Source: Albula goreensis
Taxonomy: Eukaryota; Chordata; Actinopteri; Albuliformes; Albulidae
Direction of reading: 5' to 3'
DNA length: 64,000 nt
Assembly (NCBI GenBank): GCA_022829145.1
Contig: CM040741.1
Span: forward strand, 40,842,534 to 40,906,533
The position numbers were made by a program, and so were the translations under genes. Below, one piece after another: positions 39,401-54,400 of this stretch. Every line of letters begins with the position of its first letter. Position 1 is the stretch's first letter. The notes beneath the pieces are model-generated. The model ran no database searches and was not told the DNA's origin. It worked only from the letters and a program-made list of their open reading frames with translations.

Positions 39401-42400
39401 AGATCAGTATTTTATAGTGGACAATAACAGCTTGCCTTAATTCCTCTCATTTTGGGGGAGGGGAGGTGGTTGGTGCAGGTGTTATATAGTATGGCTCATT
39501 TCCAAATACAACAGGTTTCCCACTATTGGCTGAACAGACCCAGGTAAAGGAAATCACAGGAGATCCTGCAAAGGCATTTGCTAAACATTTCTAATCTGAT
39601 CTTTATGATGTGTGATTATCTTTCATAGATCATATTTCAATTTCCTGTTCATGGAAATTCACAGAATCTAACATTGATAGAGATTTTTACAGATCTTATT
39701 TTATGTGGTGATTATTAATCATACATTTTCAGCATATACTTCATTTTTGAAGGACCAAGTGATAAGGGTAATTTCTTAAGGTGGTCTTTCGAACCCACCT
39801 GAAATTATTTTTACTGTTATATAATCCTAGACATTTAATTAAAGTTTTTGTTAATTAAAAATTACTCAAGACCAGAAAAAACATTCTAGCACAATTTAAA
39901 ATGGCTTCAATTAAAATCTTTTACTTCAATATACAACAAAGTTTATGTATTGGCCCATTTAAATATTCCAGTATACAGCTGCCATTATAGTTGTATATTA
40001 CAGCCAGCTATCTGAGGATCTGCTGTATCATTAGTTGGCTATAAATGGTATTGTTCAAGGTAATATATCACATTCAGATCAAATATGCCTACTTTATAGT
40101 CTTTTGGCTTTGTAGGAAGACTGATACTATCATTAATCATCTTGCTAGCTAACTAGTTAAAAGCCAACTACACAGTTAGCCTTGATATTCAGTGGCATGT
40201 CCAATAAGAGGGTCTATTAATATAGCCTATCAAATGACATATGATCCATCAACGTGCTCTTGCATGGTAACAAAGTTCTCCTGAACCCTGACTATACCGA
40301 TTTCCACTACCCAATTATGCCCTATATAAATTGTCACAACAATATTTTTGCAGTGGCCTTGGCACACTTACTGGTAATATCTTATACATGCACCTACAGC
40401 TGTATAATTGACCTTATATTCATAATGGCTCCTCTGTCATGTCTTGCAATTACTGTCTTGAATGACTTTACAAAGTTGTCAGCTTTGATATTATTATGTT
40501 AGGTTGAATACTAAAATTAATACAAAAAGCCTAAGTCTTAATATTTTATGCCATGCTTGCATAACACTAATGCATATCTTAATGTAACAAGCTGGACAGT
40601 ACAGGAGTCAATTATTTTTGTTGGCAACAGATTTAATTTGCCCAGAAACAGAAAAACACACTTTGTTAGGAGTGTAAGTGCAACTTCCATGCAGTCAAAT
40701 GGTCTCGAATGGCTCAAGTACTGGAACATTCTACATGACACTTTTTGGATGTGTTTAATTAAACATTGAAATCTGAACACTGCAGTGCATTGCAGTGTAT
40801 TTACTCTGAAAATCCTGAGTATCAACCTCAGTGAAGCATATGGCACATACATAAGACTTCATCCATCTTACATTGTTTTCATTATAATGATATTGGTTAG
40901 AATCTTTTCTAAAAACGTAAGTGCAAGAGATGTCTTGGACGATATTGTGCACACGCAGTTATGCAATGTAATGATGCCCAGTGAGAAAGCAATGCGCAAT
41001 AGGAAACAAACGCAATTACATGCAAATCATCTTTTATTCAAGTGCCTTTAACAACAACTCGTTGAGGTATGTGTTGATTATATGTCATCGTGATTGTATT
41101 AATGAACACATTGGTAGTGAGGAATTCGCTCACAATGTGCATAGCAGTGACAAGTCGTGGGTTGATATCTCCATCAACGTCTCCGCCTCTTCCTTCGGCA
41201 AGGCAATGTGTTCTCGGCTTCACGGTATCATGAAGAATGCAAGCAAGGAAGGCATTTGAGTATCAGGACTGTTCCATTGCCAATATCGTGAAGGGTTGCA
41301 CGAAATGTGAATAAGAGGAGGTGGATAAGGACGTACTGCTAGCGGTTTAGTGTGTTTGTTGTTTTCCGACCACAGTGAACTCTTAACGAGCGCGCACAAA
41401 AGGGAAGAGACTGATTCAGCTAATAAGTTCAAGTCAGCGGGATGGCTGGAGCGAAGCTGACACCATCACCCTCCGAAATAGACCCAGACGTTATGAAGAC
41501 CGTTTCACAGAGGGCTTCAGAGTCGACCTGGGCTAATTCGGCGATGCCCACCTGGAGGCTGGACTCTTTCGGGAGCGATGCTGGGCAAAGGTATCGGGAT
41601 CCGCATAGTGCTGCATGACACGAGTGTTCACTCTCAAATCCGCAGCATTATCCAAGGCTGGTGTGTTTGCAACAGTATTGACAGTATTGACCAATACAGA
41701 AATTATGGCTAGCTAGACGCCCGATGTTACCGATGTGGACTTTCAAGTGGCGTCTAATGAAATATAGAACACTGTTGCTATGCACTAAACATTATGTAAA
41801 TTGACGGTGCATATATTTATCTGTAGTGTTATTCATCTTATTGACAACCCTAAATGTTATCAAATACAAAAACGTATGGGGAACCTCTAAACAGTAAATT
41901 TTTCATTGGCATACAGAGGGATTCCTTGACATTACAAAAGCACTTGCAGCACTACAGTAACATCGAGCGCTGAATGCGCGCACCCCATGGCACGAGCTAC
42001 AGCAGCACTGCATACATGCGCACACGTGGTGTGAAGAAATGGCTCAGGGAGATGAGCTTTGGATGAGGCGACGGTTTAAAATTTGCAGTTAATTGACATT
42101 TACTTGAATGTGATATTAAATTTATATGTTTCAAACAATACACGTTATGTAATTTGGAGACTCTTGATTATTTTTGCATAATTCGACATTTCATTTTTAT
42201 TAATTGGCGAACATTTTAATCATTCTGTTGTAAGCTGTAGGATATTTGCTGTGCGCCTTGCATGCCTATATTTAATCATTCTGTCAGTGAAGTCCATGTC
42301 TCTAGTGTTCACATTTATTCCACATGTCACTGGTCTCAGTTCTGCTTGATTTACTTTGTTCTGCACTGCGGTCTTGAAGTAAATTTGGGAATCTGTTAAA

Positions 42401-45400
42401 CTAGCTGCGTGTAACATAAATCGAAGACAATCCTGCGTGTCAGTAAGTGACACCATAGCTCAAATATGCCCAGGAAGGATTTTCTTTCTTTGCAAAGTTG
42501 CAAGGATGTCGGACTCAGGTGCCGTCAATCAGTTTTCGTTATTTCCGTAATATGTATAGACAAACATTTCTAAGAATGTTTATCGACGTCTTCTATCTGT
42601 TTTCATATTTTCCATATATAAACATTTCTAAAATGCACATGCAAAATCTGTAATATAAAACATAATTAAAATACTATAACACAATAACTACATTTTATGG
42701 AGCCTCCATTGTCTTTATATTCCTCAGGGTCTTCATGATAATATTTTCTCATGATAATTCATTATAACCTGAAAAAGTTGGTTGACCTGAAGTTGCTTTA
42801 GCTAATTTGATTCTTTTCAAGTGAAAAAGTTTAATTGAATTAACACAAAATGAAAGTCACAAAAATAGGTATTGATAATTGCACTTTTATTAACTTTTAT
42901 TAACACCAACGGGTATTTACTCAAACAAGATAATTTGATCATCATTGATGCCACATGCAGTAAACAGCAGGGTTCCAAACCAAAACCTGCCCTGTCTTCC
43001 TGCTTCCCCTTATCAATACCCGTCACCCATTAGTTATCACACAGGGTTTTTTTCATGCTGAGAGAACAGATTGATGATTACTATTTCTGAGAATGTAACT
43101 GGAGAGATTATTGAGGGCTACTCATGCAGCTTTAGTGGAAGGTTGAGCTTGTTGTTTGTGTTCAGACATTTTGTGATTTGATGGAAAAATGGTTGAAGTT
43201 AAAATGTGTGATTCAAGGTACGTTTGAAACTTATAAAATTACATTAAAAATACATGACTCACAAAATATAATTAAAAGTGAAGACAGTATGAACGCATTA
43301 GCCATGATTCAATCCATTTGTCCATAGCTTTTTCTTGTGTTTGAGTGATATGCTTTTTCTCAACAAGAGCATTTTTGTGAGTTAATTTTCTTGATTGCTG
43401 AACTCAGAGAACTCTGTCAGTGAAAATAAAAATAAACTCTTGCATTTAATTACAAGCAAAAATTAAGGACAAATGCTGAATTCATGCCAGCCAATGTATT
43501 AGAAGTGTTTCTTGCTGTGTGGCCAAAATACTTGTAGAAATTATTCTAAAAGAAGCTGAATATTTCTTTGGCAGGACAACTGGCCATAAATCCAGAGACT
43601 TTTTCTCATTAAAGCTCTCTATCTAGTTAAGTATGATAAAGAGTTCATTTTAATATGCATATGGACATTGACTAACATTGTGATATTGTGGGCCTTAGGT
43701 AATGAATCTTGAAGTTCTTTTGATATAAAGCATTCAATTATAATTGATTTATGCACAAAATTGTATCCTAGCTATGGATAGTTATGCATTACTATGTATA
43801 TGGATAGGAATGCATATAGCCAGCAACGTTAACAAGCTACAAGTATAACCAGTAGTCACTAGATGTAACTAGCTGTTATGAGGCTGTATTTGTATCTTCA
43901 TTGACTAACACTAGATAATTATGGACTCAACGTCCTGGTATCTTGTTACCTAGTTACCATAGGGACCTACAGTTGGTGGAGCCAGATCTACTGACATCCT
44001 GCAGCTGAACTGCCACAAAATGATTTGCTTGGTAGAATATGCTGCACACAATTAGCCAGTCATTGCAAGAAATAACTACGGAGATCGCGAATAGAATGTC
44101 AAGATATAATATGACAGCATTCAGTGAGAATCCCCAAATTTTAATACACTCAGTCAGTCCTCCTCTCATGCACATGTCACCTGTCATTACAGGGACTGTC
44201 AAAGCTTCTAGGCAAGTGGCATGAGTGAGGAGAGGACAAGATGGTTTCAAAATATAAAATATAATATAAAATAAAAAACCTTCTCCCATATCTACTCCTA
44301 TACATTTATTGACAGCTCATACTGACAAGGCAGCATGTTATTAGAGTATTTATCATACCAGAGAGATATTTAGCCATACAGTACGTTTTTATATGTACAC
44401 TGAGTGTGTATGTAAAATCCCACAATATGGTATTCATTAAAGCACAAATTAAACAATAAAACTGCATTTGTATGGTCAAAAATGAATTCAGTACATCATG
44501 TGTATGTTTATTAATGACCGTTGGCCTTATAGAGTGCATCAGCCATGTAGCTGAATCTTGCCTTCAGATTTTGATATTAGTTGTGGAGACCAATAATATT
44601 TAGCTATAGGAATAAACTGAGCAGAATTTTCTGCAATGCAGGATTCTAATAAGGTCCCTTTTGCTCTTTGAATAATAACAATTTTTTTATATGTTATTTG
44701 TTTGTTTATATGTTTCTGTTGATCTGAGGCCTGACAGAAGGCATACAGGAGGAACCGACATAGTAGGATGTAACAGTTCTTTGTCGTAGGAGATTTGTTT
44801 CTGTTTCAATGGCCAGCAGTTAGCGAGGATGGTGCAACAATATGGAGGGAGTATGGAGCGGAAGCACTGCGTTTTCCAGCAGTAGTCTCAAACCCACCCA
44901 CTATCCTTCATTGACAGATTGTAGCCTGCAGTTTTAAATATAAGAGGGGATACAGTGTTACACTTTGCATGAAATTGAAATGCATTAGGTGGTTCCAGGT
45001 GGTTTCACTCTGGAAATATAAATGCAAAATACTGGGCAGTGATTTATGACAGAGGTTTAAAAAGTTTTATTTAAGACTTTATTTAAACTTTTAGTGCAGA
45101 GTTTATATGTGGTACACATTTATATTTTTATTATAATCACAAGACATTTCCACAATAAACATATGTAATATGGCAAGAAATGTATCACCACAGTTTGTGT
45201 ATTAAAGAGTCTCATGTAACTGCATGTCTGACCATTATCCGAAACATTAGAAACGTAATAAGCACACTCTCAAGATATATTATTTAAACATTTACATTTA
45301 CACAAAATTCTGTGGGAGGGTTCTATACCTCTACAGTCAGCCTTAGTAGATTCATTTGGACGGAAAATATTTAGCTGCAAACATTCAATGATAAACTGTT

Positions 45401-48400
45401 TTCATTAAATACAGACACAGACGAGGGAGTATCATGAATGGTCATTAGTTTATTCTGCCAAAAAAACTACTTTGGAAAAACCATGCAGCAGTAATTATAC
45501 ATCATCATATTATTGCAATGTCAGCTTGTGGCAAGAACTAAGTAGTAAACTTACTTGAAAAACAGTCTTGGTTTTATCTGTTTAATGCTTAGAAGCATCT
45601 ATTGATGGAGATGTCTGAGATGTTCATTTGTAACAATACATAATAACGTTAACGGTTTTCTGTTGTGTATGTCTGGTAATTGTCAAACCAGCCACCACAT
45701 CTAAAAAAAGTTTATGAGTTTATGTTTGTGGTCTGCTGGGGTCTAAGTTCTCTGGTCACACAGTAGCACAGTGGCCGCTGTCTCTTGGCAGGACAGAGAG
45801 GAAACATTCAGGTTGTTTGTGGCAGTTGGAATTGTTTGAGGAGTAGGGGCTGTCACTGACAATATTTGTGAAACTTGATCAGTCCGTTTGTCAGCGCTTG
45901 CTTTGGAACGTGGGCGAAGATGTTGTTGAATCGATGGGCTGGCCCCTTGCCACTGAGTGATATACTGAAAGAGAGAATTAATGTAATGTACAGCTCTGTT
46001 TGGTATACAGTAGCCCTGAGCCCACACACTTGATTTTGATATCTGGGATTGGATAATCAATCAAATATTTAGACATATTATTTAATCTGCTAAAGGAACA
46101 CATATGAGTATCAAGAACAGCATCACAGCCTTCTAGACGTTTTTCTTAAACATTGAAAATGAAAGAAGTACTGTGTTTAAATTCTTCCATTTATTTGGTT
46201 TTCTTCTGACACAAAAATTTACCTGGGATTTACCCACACTTCAATTTGCCTAGATTTGAAATGTAAAAGCTCTTTTCACTCTGGGGCAATGCAGTCTCTG
46301 ACCCATACCCATAAACAAACAGTACAAACCCAGCTAAGCTATGGACCAGACCACTATTTGCCTACAAAAAGCAAAACATTTCATTATTTGGGGGCACATT
46401 AGTCGTCCCACTACATTTAGTCCAATACTTGTTCCTGTTTTGTCTGAATCCGATACATTTTTAATATTAAAAGTATTCATATATCATAATAATATTAAAT
46501 GTACAACATACAATAATACAGCATTTGTATTTTTATGGGCTAGAGAAATGCCCTCCCTCCTCCCTATAACACCATTCATGCAAGCCCACTGAAGAGCCAA
46601 AGAGGAAATTTCTGCATATATAACTGCAGCTGCTTCAGCATCTCCATCTATTACACAGTTAGGCTTCTGTCCATTTCTTTCTGGCAGGATCAATCATTGC
46701 TCACTTTTAGCTCAGTCTTGGCTGCGCTTGCCATGGAGCAGAAAGAAATCTTATCAGGGTGTGGTTCTGTGCCATTAACTAGAGATAATGTTCCAGAAAA
46801 GCCTTGTGTGTGTTGGGGGTTGTAGCTGTTCCTCTAATAGATTGGGCCTGATGCGTGAGTAAGGAGTGAGTCAAAGCATTAAACTGCTGATTGGGGATTT
46901 AGCATACATTGGCTCTGTGCTCTGCTGCACGTGGAATATATAATTGGTGTCGCATCTGCAGTGTGAAAACTGGGGAAGGTTAGTAACCACATGACTGTGA
47001 GGAGTCGTGTGAGCGGAAATGTCCTCCTAAGCTTGTGGATGAGGTTCACAACGCATGGGGCTGATAACATAAATCTGTTTAACTGGAAAACTGGAGGATT
47101 TTTTAAAAAATGCAGTTTTAATTTTCATAAATACAAGTTCAAGATATTTTGATTCAGTGTTAAAATGATAGAAAATTTTGGGTTCTCTCTTGTGCAGCTA
47201 ATCATCTTCGGTGGACAAGGGTGATGACATCCCCTTCCTAAAGATGGGAGTGTATTCGCCATTGTTATTTAGTTTTTAATAGCATTCCCACAGCAACATA
47301 TCAGGAAATCAAGTAAATTACTATAAATGGGTCATTTCAAATAATCCAACCATATTTAGACAAAAAACACTTGAATGTAATGGCAAGTGGCAGCCAATCC
47401 AGTGAGTGAACATTATATTTTCTATCAAGCAGAGTGGCTGTTGCAGAGGATAAAAACATAATGGCTTTTAGTGATGGAGAGATCCTGCAAAGTACAGTGT
47501 TTTAGTAGATGAAACTTTAGTGTTTCAAGTCAAGACCACATTGTCTGAGGTATACAACACTGGGATAATATGACAGCTCAGATGGACCAGATCACAGGTC
47601 ACAGTCAATGCAAAATAATGGCAGGGGAAAGTTTCAGGTTAATGGTTAATTCAATTGCTTTACAATGTACTTATATTTTATATGATGTGTATTTCTATGA
47701 CAATGCAGGGGTACATTTTTTATATCACAGTGCACTGGACAGCCTTCAGGTATGCTACTTCGGAAATCCAGTTACCTATAGGTACCTTCTCCACCATAAC
47801 AAAATGCTTGACTGACACAGAAGTCTCTGTTTAAAGGAAGCCCTCTGGATATCACAATGAAAAATATATTACGAGAATTTTTTTACCTTATTTAGAATAT
47901 TGATGGTAACTCAGCTGCGGTTATTGAATGCTCGGAAAGTGCACTCTGGGAGTGGAAGATATTTAACAATATTGATACTTAACAAGATTTAACTGTGTGC
48001 TTTTGATGAGATTTCAAAACTGGCATTACCACAACCAGGAGTATCCATTAAAAGTCTTGTAAATATTACCACATTATGATTATGCTGAAGAATAGGAATA
48101 TAAAGCTCAGAGTTATGGAATCTCTTGTCAGATGAGCATAGTATACACCCCAAAGTAATATTCTGCTTATGGATTTGAATGTCAAACTCTAATAACAAAA
48201 CAAAAGCATTATAATGAAATGCTACCACACTCTCCATTGATAAAAACCTAAAATAATATCCAACTTACATAAACTAAACTGATAGTAGTTTTAACTTTTG
48301 AAGTTGTCAACCACAGACACAGAGTGTTAGTGTGTTTGTGCTGGTTGGCAGATAATCCCAATGCTAGTCTGACTGTTGATTACTGTACAAACAAAGTTTT

Positions 48401-51400
48401 AAAGCATGACAAATACAGTGGAAAAATAAGGTTATAATTATGCAACTAACATTTGAGTCAATTCATGAGTCTGGTTCTTTTAATTACTGTATTTTGGCAT
48501 AACCTTCAAAGTTACAAATATGGGGGATCGGCAATGATCTGTAGTGAAGGGAGGTAGTGAAAATAGATAACAATTAAACGTGTCAATTTTAACAGTGCTC
48601 CAGTTGCGGTATTGTCTATTAAAATATGACCATACCCTTCTGTATGACCCTTCCCCGCTTTCGTCATAGCTTGTTTATTTGATTCTTCATCAAGTAAAGA
48701 CTTATACTTAGGTATGTGTGTGAGATACTATATCCCATATACTCAACCCATGTTCAGGTACGAATGAACAGGAAGCTCATTCCATAAACCCATGGTCAGC
48801 TGTGACATCATGTCAGCTACTTAAGCTTGATCGAACTCAAGATACAAAAAGGCTGAAAAATCCGAAACACTGTCATACTTTAGCCTACGCTGACAAGAAC
48901 TGCAAAAACATTATCATAGTTTTTAAAAGGGACATGTCTACGCACTATTAGAGGGCATGATGGCATTACTTTGGAAGTAGTATTAAGAAACAATATTTGG
49001 AAAAATGCATAAAGCAAATGCTAGTATTTAATCTAGCGATGCAAACTTTTGATGATATTGATCTGTTTTATGAAGCAAAATATTGGATACTTTGCTACAT
49101 GGCAGAATGGCTTGACTATTACAAATAAAAGTAAAAACAAAAGGAATACATTCCAAAGGACTTGTCTCCAATAAAACATGCTCATAGGAAATTATGGTAT
49201 TTTACTGAATTGACCTTACCAAGACTAGATATGCTTGGTTGAATCTAACTCACTCAGAGGGGAACCAATTTTTTTTCAATTTTTTTATTTTGTTTGTAAG
49301 ATTCCTTATGACCTCAACTTCCTTATAAAATCAGCCACACCATGCAAATAAACTCATAACAAAGCAATGTCCATTTGCAACAACTATTTTAGCAGCTGTA
49401 AGAATAAATACATAAAAAATAAACTGCATTGAGCTATTATTATTATTAACTTAAGCTGTAATGTGCCATTTCACACAGATAGATTTTTTTTGCCCTCAGG
49501 GAAAATCATGTGACATTTTGTGAGTAGCTGGGGGGGAAATTGTGATTAAAAACCACAAAGACATCATCCGAGGATAACTTTATAGCTGGTAAAAGATTAA
49601 TGTTTGTATTAAAAATCTTGTAGTACTTTTTCTTTAGGTATTTTGTGGTCTTCACTGTTACTGTAGTGTTTCTTTTTCATGTGCGGCCTCTTAACACCTA
49701 TCACAATAGAGAAAACATGTTTTACAGGTTGACTACGCCACTCCCAATGGTAAAGGGTGGGAGAATCCTTGAGTTGTAATCTTAAACTGGGGTTCCCTAT
49801 GCAGCATGTGTGCCTCTCTAAAGTGGAAAGAGATGACAAACCTGAGGTATACAAAACATTTTTTTTTCGCAATGCAATAAAAACAATGACATAAAGACAA
49901 GGGGGTTGCTTGTACTCCAGTACAATGTTCCCAAGCTAGAATCGGGCACACTAATATAGTATATGTAATACAGGTATGCTTAGAGGGATGACACTCGAGT
50001 GATGGAATATGTTGTACTTGCCCACATGACCAATGAAATACAAAAAAAGGGGTACCACAGCTCTGCACTCTAAGGTGGATCGCAGCAAAGAATAAAAATG
50101 GTACATACTACGAAGCACTTAGACACAGCAGAGCGACAACTATAGCACTTTGCCCATTTCACAGTATGAAACAACAGTTATGTTTTACATTACCCATAAC
50201 ACAGCAGCTATATTGCGCTTGACCCGTCTCACAGTATGACACAACATATATATTGCACATTACCCAGAACACAACAGAACAATTACATTGCACTCATATC
50301 ACATTGTTTTACATTTCATTATTTCATAGGCAACACCCTTTTGCAGTCCGGTATATATTTTAGTGGGAGGCTACTTGGGGGGGCGCAAAGCACCACCTCG
50401 GCAATTAAAAATTGCAGTCAATACAACCTAGCACAATTGGAGACAAAACCAAATACATAAACTAAGGCAAGGGGAAAAACAGCCTCTTTAATCCCCGCAA
50501 ATCTTGAAAGACAATAAACAGTTAGTTGTCTATCAGTTAGCAACAGTGTTTACATGCCATGCTGCAAGTGCACAAAGTGAGACTCACATCATGCAATTAC
50601 AAACAGTGCATTTTAAACCAAACATACGAAATCAGGCACACAAAATATGCCCATAGCCCCACCGCAATCCTGCAGCACAAGTAAAACAGCCAGCATTTCC
50701 TTCTCCCCAGAACACCTGAACTGACGCAGCACCGTTTTATATTTATAAATTTTATGAAACAAATTGCGGATAGTGCAGATAATTACCTTTATAATTATAC
50801 CATTGCATGCTAGCTTCACCCTCTTAGAACCACCAATACAATAAGAGGATTTACTTGAACATTACAGCCTATATCATAAACACAACGTTAATACTGCACT
50901 TCAACGCAATGCAATCAAATAACAAAATTCTATTCCTACACCATTGCTATAAGACTTAAAATGAGATTAAAACAAACTGCCACCAAGCTTGCTCCAAATC
51001 CTGTGGCTATGTCAAAATGACAGTGTGTACAGATCTCACAAGAATCACCTGCCTCCCGTAACGGAGGTGGGTTCACTTATTTGGGTGCTACACCACATCA
51101 AATTATGCACTGCGTCCTAAGGTCCAATGGGTTACACATGTTTAGCGTTAGCTTTTGATTTAGAGTGAGTGCTGTTTAAGTCTACATTTTTCAAGGGTTT
51201 GTGTAACTTAGTTTCTCTCTTGTAATGTGATTATAAATTTCAGAATCATTAGCTTGATTTAATATTGTTGTAATGTTTCATTTTTGACTGGAGAGGTTCT
51301 CTTGCTATTGGTAAAAGAACTCAGTACATTCTCCATTTCAGTCCTGAACATAATGTCTGAGTTTCAGCTGAACCTCTTAAACCACTCTGACAGTACTTCT

Positions 51401-54400
51401 GCATCGTTATATTAGGCTCCTGACATTGGAAACTCACAATTCTCACTGTGATCCATGTTATTATTAGGGCCGTGTCTCGTCATTCCTGTTCATTTCGCCC
51501 CAGATAGAACTCACTGTAAGAGGTACTTAGTCTTTTAGTCACAAGCCTACTCTATGCTTTCTGTATGCCAGTTGGTTCTTTAGCATCTGATGCTCCTACC
51601 TGCCAAAATCAGGGCTTACGCATGCACACACCACATGCTCTCACACGTGTGTGATGAGCCCAGTGCTACAGTAGGTGTGACAGCGCTATCACATGGGTAC
51701 TGATGTAAGTGAGAGCTAAAGACACTGAGTTCCTGGCAAAGAATTGCATTGCTGCTGGTGGCCCTTGATTTATGGGCTTGATTTCTGTAGCACTCTTGGC
51801 TGCCAATATCATGCCGCCAATATTGGTGCCGCTGCAATGATCACAGCTCATTTCAGCCATGGGAAATGTAGTTGCTAAAGGCCATATGGCATGCAGGGTC
51901 CATTTGAAAGGCAGCATGCCAGGAACTACAAATCCCAGCTTTCCATCAATTTACTGCAGGAATATGAGTTACGTGAATGCAGCATTTAAACCAGCAAATG
52001 AAGTAAATGAGAGGATCGTAGGGGACAGGAAACAGTTCTGTTGTAATGTAAGTTTGACTGAATGAATTTTGATTGACAGATACGTTCTTGTTTTACTTGA
52101 TTTTTGTCAGCCCTGCGTTCTGACACAATGCTGTGATTTGAGACAGACGGTTACCAAAGACATGCTGTGGGGGGTGTGTTGATGGGAGCATTGATTTGTC
52201 TCTGTGTCGTATGTCTGAAGGAAAGATTTCGGCAGCGCTGGAGCAAAAATATCTCTTAAGGGTAAATATTATGATGCATGTTAAAAGAAATCTGTCTGAG
52301 TGAAGAGAAGCCCTGCTGCTGATCTGTTATATTATTAATAACTTCCCATATAATACTGGTCCTTTTGTCCAAGGATGTCAAAGTGCTTTATAGCACTTTT
52401 CTCATCCACTAGGCTGATATACAATAAAGTTAATCATAATCAACAGAGGCATTTGAATGAAGATCTATGAGTCTGTCATCTTTCTTTGGCAGCTGTCTCA
52501 AAAATGTGCTACTTGGCAATAAATTATATGCTACTGCAGCCTTCTGCTGAGGAGTATGAAAACAGCAATCAGCATCTTCATGTAGCATATTCATATGCAA
52601 TTTTTTTCAATTCATGAGGGAAAAGTGTAATTAATGAAGTTATCTCATGCCATTAAATGTGTAACCAGGTCATTTGCCAGTAGAAATATGACTACTTTGG
52701 CCTTCAAGTATCGTTTCACTTTGCAGTCACACCAATATCCAAAGGTATTGACTACTGTGTGCCATTAGACTATGTAAAAACTAAGTGTCTAGAGATTACA
52801 TTTTTATACCAATAGCAGATATTTTTTTAAAATCTTTGAGTTCCAGGGTGTGTTTTTTTTGTTTCTTGCCTGGTTTTTACTCTTACTTCCATGCATAGTT
52901 CTGTATAATTTTGGAGAATTCCTTGGAGCAGTAACTTTGGAATGCAATAACCAAGAATCAACATAAAAGTATGTTATAGTAACCATAAATAGAGGATATA
53001 GACACATTTATAATAAAAATGACAAGGTGTGGCAGAATGGAAAAATTCACAAATGGGATTAGAATTGCATTAAAACATGATTTAAAGATACATGTGCCTG
53101 TACTTTCTTCACAGATACATTTACTGTATTTTAATAAGTAATTAAAACTTTAGGCCAAATATTGATTGAATCAAGCCTGAATCGGGGGGAAGTGTTGGCT
53201 TGGACCTGGTTTAGAATTAGCGATGGATCGTGGTTTTCAAATTTCCGAATAGTCATTAAATTATAAAAAATCAAATACTTTGTGCCACTGTCGTCTTGTC
53301 TTACAGATATATATTTTCCATTGTTTTTATCAGCGCCTGGTGGTAAGTAATGCTTTACTACTGGCAGATGGTGGGGCTAATGCACCAAAAAGCTGTTAGC
53401 TAAACACCATCAAACAACAAACGTTCGTTACTACCAGGTGCCGGTAAAACATGTGTGGCACTTTGAGATTAGATGCTACTGTAAAAACAGAAGAAACATG
53501 CAAAGCCAAAGACTACTACAGCCGTCAAAAAGTTCAGTGTAAAGGGTAAAGGTCAGGTAAAGCTAGAATATCATAAGTCAGCCACAACTACGCACAGTCA
53601 TTTGAGAGCGAAGCAGCCAGCTGAAGGTCCATCCACAGATCAACAATCAACGGCTAGCTTTGTCACCAGACAAAGTAAGTTTGATGTTAGACGTGCAGAG
53701 CAAACAACGGCCCTCACCTCAAAGATGATAGCTAAAGACTTGCTTCCCATCAGCTTTGTCAAAGACAAGGGTTTTTGGTTTTATGGAATTTGGTGAGCCT
53801 GAGTTTACAGTCCCATTAAGAAAATCCTTTACCACAAAAGTGGAGAAACTATATGATGATAATGCAAGTAAGCTGTGAACTCGGTTAGTGAGTGTAGGTT
53901 TTTGGGTGTACCAGTTTAATTAGATTATGTTGTGGATTCTAGCTCATTCAGATGAGCATTGCATCACTAAAAAACATGATATCAAAATAAAAAGACGGAG
54001 TTGTGAAAAGCATGAATGGGTCTGTCTCTCTCTCTCTCTTTGTGGGGTGGGGGTGGCTGCATCTTTGAAGAATGGTTGAATAGTTGCCAGTGAATATCGA
54101 ATAGTGTGGGTCGAATAATAATAGTAATGCTTTTTTACAAGCTTGTTTTATAAATGTTTTATAAATCATTTATAAACTCTTTAGGATGTTTCTCTCAGAG
54201 ATGATCCATGAGTGTGGTTTAATAATTGCAATGTGGTTCAGTGATTCAATGAGTACTGATCCCACATCAATCTGCTTTGCCAATAAACTGTTTCACAGTG
54301 TAGGGGTGAGAAAACATTTGGGTAAAGCACTCAGATGATATAACTGTGATTATAATGTGTTAAAATAAATACAGATCACTACAGGGTTTCCAGTGTACTG

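Noticed and set aside
40981-41432. Overlapping open frames on both strands just before the Slack-B exon, considered as a transposase remnant
   Set aside because: No motif of Harbinger or other transposases could be matched with confidence. May simply be promoter and 5' UTR sequence.
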